From Helicobacter cappadocius (GTDB lineage: Bacteria; Campylobacterota; Campylobacteria; Campylobacterales; Helicobacteraceae): DNA of 64,000 nucleotides. The stretch is from contig NZ_JAUYZK010000002.1 of the NCBI RefSeq assembly GCF_030688855.1, positions 164,019 to 228,018 of the forward strand. The letters are read 5' to 3'. Position 1 is the first letter of the stretch. The number at the start of each line of letters is the position of its first letter. The position numbers and the translations under genes are program-made. Positions 60,144 through 64,000 of the stretch are shown one piece after another. The notes under the pieces are model-generated. The model had not been told where the DNA came from. It searched no databases and saw only the letters and a list, made by a program, of their open reading frames with translations.

Positions 60144-63100
60144 GTGAGAAATATAACGTATAAAACCAAATTAATGCCTTATGATGTACAAAATTCAGTA
60201 ATGCCCCCCCCCCCATCGTCTTTATTTAAAAGTCCTTTTTCAAAGGATTTTGATAAACTTTTAGATTTAAACAATAAAAAAATTCAAAAAAAAACTTTTA
60301 TTCCAATTATTTCTTTAGTTTTATCTAGTTTTTTTCTTTCTTTTAGTGGAGAACTCAGAGCAACTACATTTGGAAATTCTAACTGTACATTTGATTCAGA
60401 ATCTGCTTGTATAGGTGGAAATTACTCTGGAGGCGGACTAACCCTCTCAGGAAGTGGCGACAATAGAACTTTAAAGCTAAGTGGTGGTTTTTGGAGTGGT
60501 TCAAGTTCAATAAAATCTATGAATGTATATAAAAGTATCTTGAATACAGGTTCAGGTAAAGATGATTTTTATTACGCTAGTGGATCAACTGTCAATGCTT
60601 CTCTTAAAGATTCTGTATGGAATGGAGATATTGAGAATTCTGATAACAACTTTGGTGGAGTTTCTAGCTTTAGTTTCAGTGGAAATTATACAGGAGATAG
60701 CAATGCAAGTTTGAAAGGTTATGCTTTTGTGGGGAATGTTAGTAGCCGCCTCGCCAAAATGAAAATGACCTTTAGTGATGGTGCCATATGGAAAGGTGGA
60801 ATAAGAAAAAATTACAAAGACAATAAAGAACAAGGAGCTATGCTTGAAGCTACCTTTGATTCTGGCTCTAAGTGGTTAACCACTTTATCCCCCTCATATG
60901 GAAATATAGATGCCACTTTTACTAACAATTCTTCTATAGTAGGAAGCATAACAAATCGCACAGGAGAGCAGTGGAATTGGAGTTTAGATAATTCTAGCAT
61001 AGATGCTAATATAAAATTAACAGATAATTCTAATTTTATATTTACTCTTAAAAATCAATCAAATATGAAGAAAGATATAGAAATCGATTCTGGATATTTA
61101 AGTATCACTTCAGAGAGCAACTCTACAATAGATGGTAATATAAAAGCAACAGGTGGCACTTCTAATATTGTTTTAAACTCAAGTTCTTTTGCAGGCACTA
61201 TAACCACTTCAGGAGGCAGTATCACACAAGGCAAATTAGGTGGCACACTCACATTGAACGCAGAGTCTAATTCCATTATTGGCAAATCTGCTAATTCTAG
61301 TTCAAATGAGCTATTTGCAAGATGGGGAAGCATTGCTGTTAATTTGGATAATTCTACTATGTACGGAAGGATGACTTGGCGAGATGGAACTCTCAATGCT
61401 ACTTTTAAAAACCATTCCCAATTCATAGGAGATATTGGTGGTGGCATTACACCAAGTACTGTAGATCCTGATTTAAAAAATACTGTTAGTAATGTTACAT
61501 TTGTTGATTCTTCTATGAAGGGAAATATCGTACTTAAAAGCAAATTAGTATCAAAAATCAACCCTACGACCCTAAATAATGAATTAAAGGTTTCGTTTTC
61601 TGGAAATTCCTCCTTTGAAGGTACTGTTAGCACTGATAGCACCGCAGGGACTAATTTAAAAGCAGGAAAAGTTACCTTGGATGCTTCCTTTGATAACACA
61701 ACTCTTAATATAAAATCTATTTCAGCTACTTCTGCTAGTAGCGACTCTACGCTTAATTTTAAAAATATTTCTAATGCCAAAATAGGAAATATCTCTTTTA
61801 ATAATGGCACAATAACAGGTGATTTTTCTTCCTCCTCTTTGGGTGATATTATCAACACTTCTCAAAATTCCTCTTTGTCTTTAAAAAATACGCAAGGACA
61901 AAGCTATGGAAATATTGGAACAAGTTCTCTTGCATATAATGGAAGTTTATTTGCAAATTTTGATTTTACAGATAATGAAAATTCTAAAACTACTATAGGA
62001 AATATTTATCTTGGTTCTAATTCTAAGGCAGATATTTCTTTTAACTTTTCTGTTTCAGATGACAATAATATTATCAACAACAAGCAATCCAATGCAAAAA
62101 TTACTGGAGGAAATGCCTCTTCTTCTTTTAGTTTTTCTAATATTGGCACCTTATCTTTAAAAACAGATATATTAGACAGCATTACTGATAACACAGGGAT
62201 TGTTCTAAGTAATATCAAAGGAAACCTTTCTCTCTCTAAGACTAACGTTATCTTAGCCCCCTCCTCTACTGACACATCAACTCCTGATAACACTTCTAGT
62301 TTTTCTTTAAGTAAGGCTAATACCTCCTTAGCATTAAATGCAACCTTTGGAAATGCTATGTTGGAAGATAGTGCAAATAGGACTCCTAATATTGTTGCTA
62401 ATGATTCAAATATTTTTTATACTCTCACAAATACTGCTTCTAGCACCACAAATGCAGAATATGTAAAAGGGAAATCTTCTAATGGAAATATTGGTTATGT
62501 GGGAGATAATATTGAAAAACATATCAATTTTGTTTTTACAGAAGGTACCTTTGATAATAAAACAAGTGGTTATACAGGAACTATAAGAGGTGGAACAGCA
62601 AATTCTACCTATGGATTTTATAATGCAGGTTCTCTTAATGTTTCTCAAATCACCGATTATTTAGGAACACTCAATCTTTACAATACATTGCTAGTGGATG
62701 TGATTGGAAAGACCATTGAAACCAAAGCAGCAGATGGAACTGTCACTTCTACACCCAAAGATGTTTCTATTTCGTTAGATTATTCTAAAAATTCCAATCC
62801 TTACGGACTAGGGATTGTAGGAATTGGAAAGCATAACATAACTTTTAACTTCACTGACAATAGTAATGCTATTAAGTTTGGAGGTACTCTTCTAGGAGGA
62901 ACCACTGATAAAATAGCAGGAAGCAACAATACTGATAATCAAATCACTATTTACGGTTTAGAGGGAGTTGAAAACAAACAAAGTGATTCTAACAACTCTT
63001 TAGTTGAACTTTTACATAATGCCGGAGTGATCGGAATTAATGCGGTTGATGGTATTAAAAACTCAAATGGAACTACGGATTCTTTTACTGATTCAAAATC

Positions 63101-64000
63101 TCAAGCTCATATTTCAGGTTATAAGGATGTTAAGAGTACTGATAAAAATATTATTACTAAAGGCACTACCTTTAAATTCTTAAATACCACTTTTAACTCT
63201 GATCTCAAAGAAAGTGATTATGCTTTGGATTTGACCTTCACTTCAGCAGAAGTTGCCAATGAAGCTAATATTAAAAATGCCAATAACGATCCAAGTTCCC
63301 CAGTTTTTAACCCTAACACCTCGATTCCTTTAGTGGCTTCTTCTTTTAATGGAGAGTATATTGATTTAGGTAGTAATATTTATGATAATAACCTCTCTTT
63401 TTTGGGACAAGGTTCTATTACTAATAAGTCTAATTTGCTTAATGTTACACTAGGAAGTGGCAAAACGAATATAGTAGCAATAGATACGAATTCTACTTTG
63501 GTTCTAACAAATACCGATAAAGTAGCAACTAATTCAAGTTTAAAACTTTCTAATACTTCTTTGATAGGCGATTGGAATAATGGAGGGAGCTTTATCTTTG
63601 GGGATAATGTTCTTTTAAATGCGGATGGAACATCTTCGCTTGTGAATTCGAAATTCTATGGAAGGCTTTCTAGTAACAACAATTCTGCTTTGAGTGTAAT
63701 CTTAAATCACAATTCACTCCTATCTAGCTCTGATTCAAATGTAAAAAACTCATATCAAGGAAAATTGAAAAGCACTCCCTCAGGAAGCATAACTTCAATT
63801 TTTGATGTTCCTACAATTAATTTTTCTAATACTGATAGCTCCAAAAACAAACTGATTTTAGATAATCCAGGTGGAGTTTTAAAACTCACAGGGCTTAGCA
63901 AGACAGTAAGCCTCTCTAGTGATTCTACCCTCACCTCAAAGAATACAAGCATCATTGGGGATATTTATGGAAATAGTTTTCAAACTAGTGCTAATGGTAA
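60144..64000 (+). CDS. Giant phase-variable surface protein, N-terminal part (autotransporter/Hsr-like)
   Basis: An open frame with no stop runs from GTG 60144 (AAGGA at 60133-60137, 6-base spacing) past the window end: at least 1285 residues. The N-terminus is an extended signal region (charged residues 1-50, then FIPIISLVLSSFFLSFSGELRA), then a passenger dominated by Ser, Thr, Asn and Gly with repetitive beta-strand phrases (NATFKNHSQFIGD, NNSSIVGSI, NSTIDGNI). This suggests a beta-helix autotransporter like the large Helicobacter Hsr/VacA-like proteins; no outer-membrane barrel is seen because the C-terminus is outside. Codons 21-24 are a C11 tract, and with 11 C the frame is open. Confidence 0.85.
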   Translation, partial: MRNITYKTKLMPYDVQNSVMPPPPSSLFKSPFSKDFDKLLDLNNKKIQKKTFIPIISLVLSSFFLSFSGELRATTFGNSNCTFDSESACIGGNYSGGGLTLSGSGDNRTLKLSGGFWSGSSSIKSMNVYKSILNTGSGKDDFYYASGSTVNASLKDSVWNGDIENSDNNFGGVSSFSFSGNYTGDSNASLKGYAFVGNVSSRLAKMKMTFSDGAIWKGGIRKNYKDNKEQGAMLEATFDSGSKWLTTLSPSYGNIDATFTNNSSIVGSITNRTGEQWNWSLDNSSIDANIKLTDNSNFIFTLKNQSNMKKDIEIDSGYLSITSESNSTIDGNIKATGGTSNIVLNSSSFAGTITTSGGSITQGKLGGTLTLNAESNSIIGKSANSSSNELFARWGSIAVNLDNSTMYGRMTWRDGTLNATFKNHSQFIGDIGGGITPSTVDPDLKNTVSNVTFVDSSMKGNIVLKSKLVSKINPTTLNNELKVSFSGNSSFEGTVSTDSTAGTNLKAGKVTLDASFDNTTLNIKSISATSASSDSTLNFKNISNAKIGNISFNNGTITGDFSSSSLGDIINTSQNSSLSLKNTQGQSYGNIGTSSLAYNGSLFANFDFTDNENSKTTIGNIYLGSNSKADISFNFSVSDDNNIINNKQSNAKITGGNASSSFSFSNIGTLSLKTDILDSITDNTGIVLSNIKGNLSLSKTNVILAPSSTDTSTPDNTSSFSLSKANTSLALNATFGNAMLEDSANRTPNIVANDSNIFYTLTNTASSTTNAEYVKGKSSNGNIGYVGDNIEKHINFVFTEGTFDNKTSGYTGTIRGGTANSTYGFYNAGSLNVSQITDYLGTLNLYNTLLVDVIGKTIETKAADGTVTSTPKDVSISLDYSKNSNPYGLGIVGIGKHNITFNFTDNSNAIKFGGTLLGGTTDKIAGSNNTDNQITIYGLEGVENKQSDSNNSLVELLHNAGVIGINAVDGIKNSNGTTDSFTDSKSQAHISGYKDVKSTDKNIITKGTTFKFLNTTFNSDLKESDYALDLTFTSAEVANEANIKNANNDPSSPVFNPNTSIPLVASSFNGEYIDLGSNIYDNNLSFLGQGSITNKSNLLNVTLGSGKTNIVAIDTNSTLVLTNTDKVATNSSLKLSNTSLIGDWNNGGSFIFGDNVLLNADGTSSLVNSKFYGRLSSNNNSALSVILNHNSLLSSSDSNVKNSYQGKLKSTPSGSITSIFDVPTINFSNTDSSKNKLILDNPGGVLKLTGLSKTVSLSSDSTLTSKNTSIIGDIYGNSFQTSANG
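60204..60214 (+). repeat. Poly-C tract (C11), phase-variation switch
   Basis: Eleven consecutive C at 60204-60214 encode four prolines (PPPP) in codons 21-24 of the surface-protein gene. Gain or loss of one C by slipped-strand mispairing shifts the frame. As sequenced the frame is ON. Downstream ATG starts in another frame do not restore the signal peptide, so loss of frame should abolish export. Confidence 0.9.

Noticed and set aside
60585..63955. Several open frames on the minus strand under the surface-protein gene
   Set aside because: They are antisense shadows caused by the Ser/Thr/Asn-rich codon pattern of the plus-strand gene; none has a ribosome-binding site or known family.

Overview
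The window is chromosomal DNA from a Helicobacter species (phylum Campylobacterota). The DNA is AT-rich and nearly every protein has its closest recognisable relative in Helicobacter. The gene order matches familiar Helicobacter/Campylobacter blocks: cvpA-lysS-glyA-DUF1882-SPOR, lnt-lolD, lpxK-nadE, petABC, motAB, rplU-rpmA-obgE, fmt-birA-parA-parB-atpF'FHAGDC, the Tol-Pal operon, ligA/cheV-aspS-adk-ppa, and dxr-cdsA / mnmG-dapE. It also carries the orphan regulator HsrA (HP1043 type), a candidate RepG small RNA, and the single recombinase XerH. I could not assign a species. I found no rRNA, tRNA or CRISPR array.

Layout. 1-5.0 kb: lysyl-tRNA synthetase, GlyA and envelope genes on the minus strand. 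5.3-9.0 kb: Lnt, a LolD-like ATPase, LpxK and NadE. 9.4-12.0 kb: the cytochrome bc1 complex, followed by 0.6 kb holding coding debris. 12.6-16.0 kb: MotAB, then a JAMM protease, an E1-like enzyme and a metallo-hydrolase. 16.2-18.3 kb: an aminotransferase-fold protein without its PLP lysine, and a MidA-type methyltransferase. 18.3-22.4 kb: HsrA, the RepG-like RNA, and FlgL with a sigma-54 promoter. 22.5-28.6 kb: RidA, ribosomal proteins L21/L27, an unknown cysteine-rich protein, ObgE, Fmt, BirA and ParAB. 28.7-39.5 kb: ATP synthase running into TolQRAB-Pal-CpoB and SlyD, with many 1-4 nt overlaps. 39.7-40.4 kb: a shattered HsdS gene. 40.4-58.9 kb: housekeeping genes ending in dapE, a YedF-like protein and selD. 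58.9-64 kb: XerH, a putative dif site, and the start of a very long surface protein that runs off the window.

The most notable points are these. (1) selD contains an in-frame UGA at the catalytic position and is preceded by a selenium-metabolism gene, so this Helicobacter appears to make selenoproteins. (2) The giant surface protein has a C11 tract in codons 21-24, a classic phase-variation switch, here in the ON frame. (3) A RepG-like sRNA with a C/U-rich loop lies beside hsrA. (4) An inverted repeat next to xerH looks like the chromosome-dimer resolution site. (5) An intact class III aminotransferase-fold protein has lost the PLP lysine. (6) A JAMM/E1 pair sits next to the flagellar motor genes. 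Start codons were revised where a Shine-Dalgarno sequence and family length disagreed with the longest open frame.
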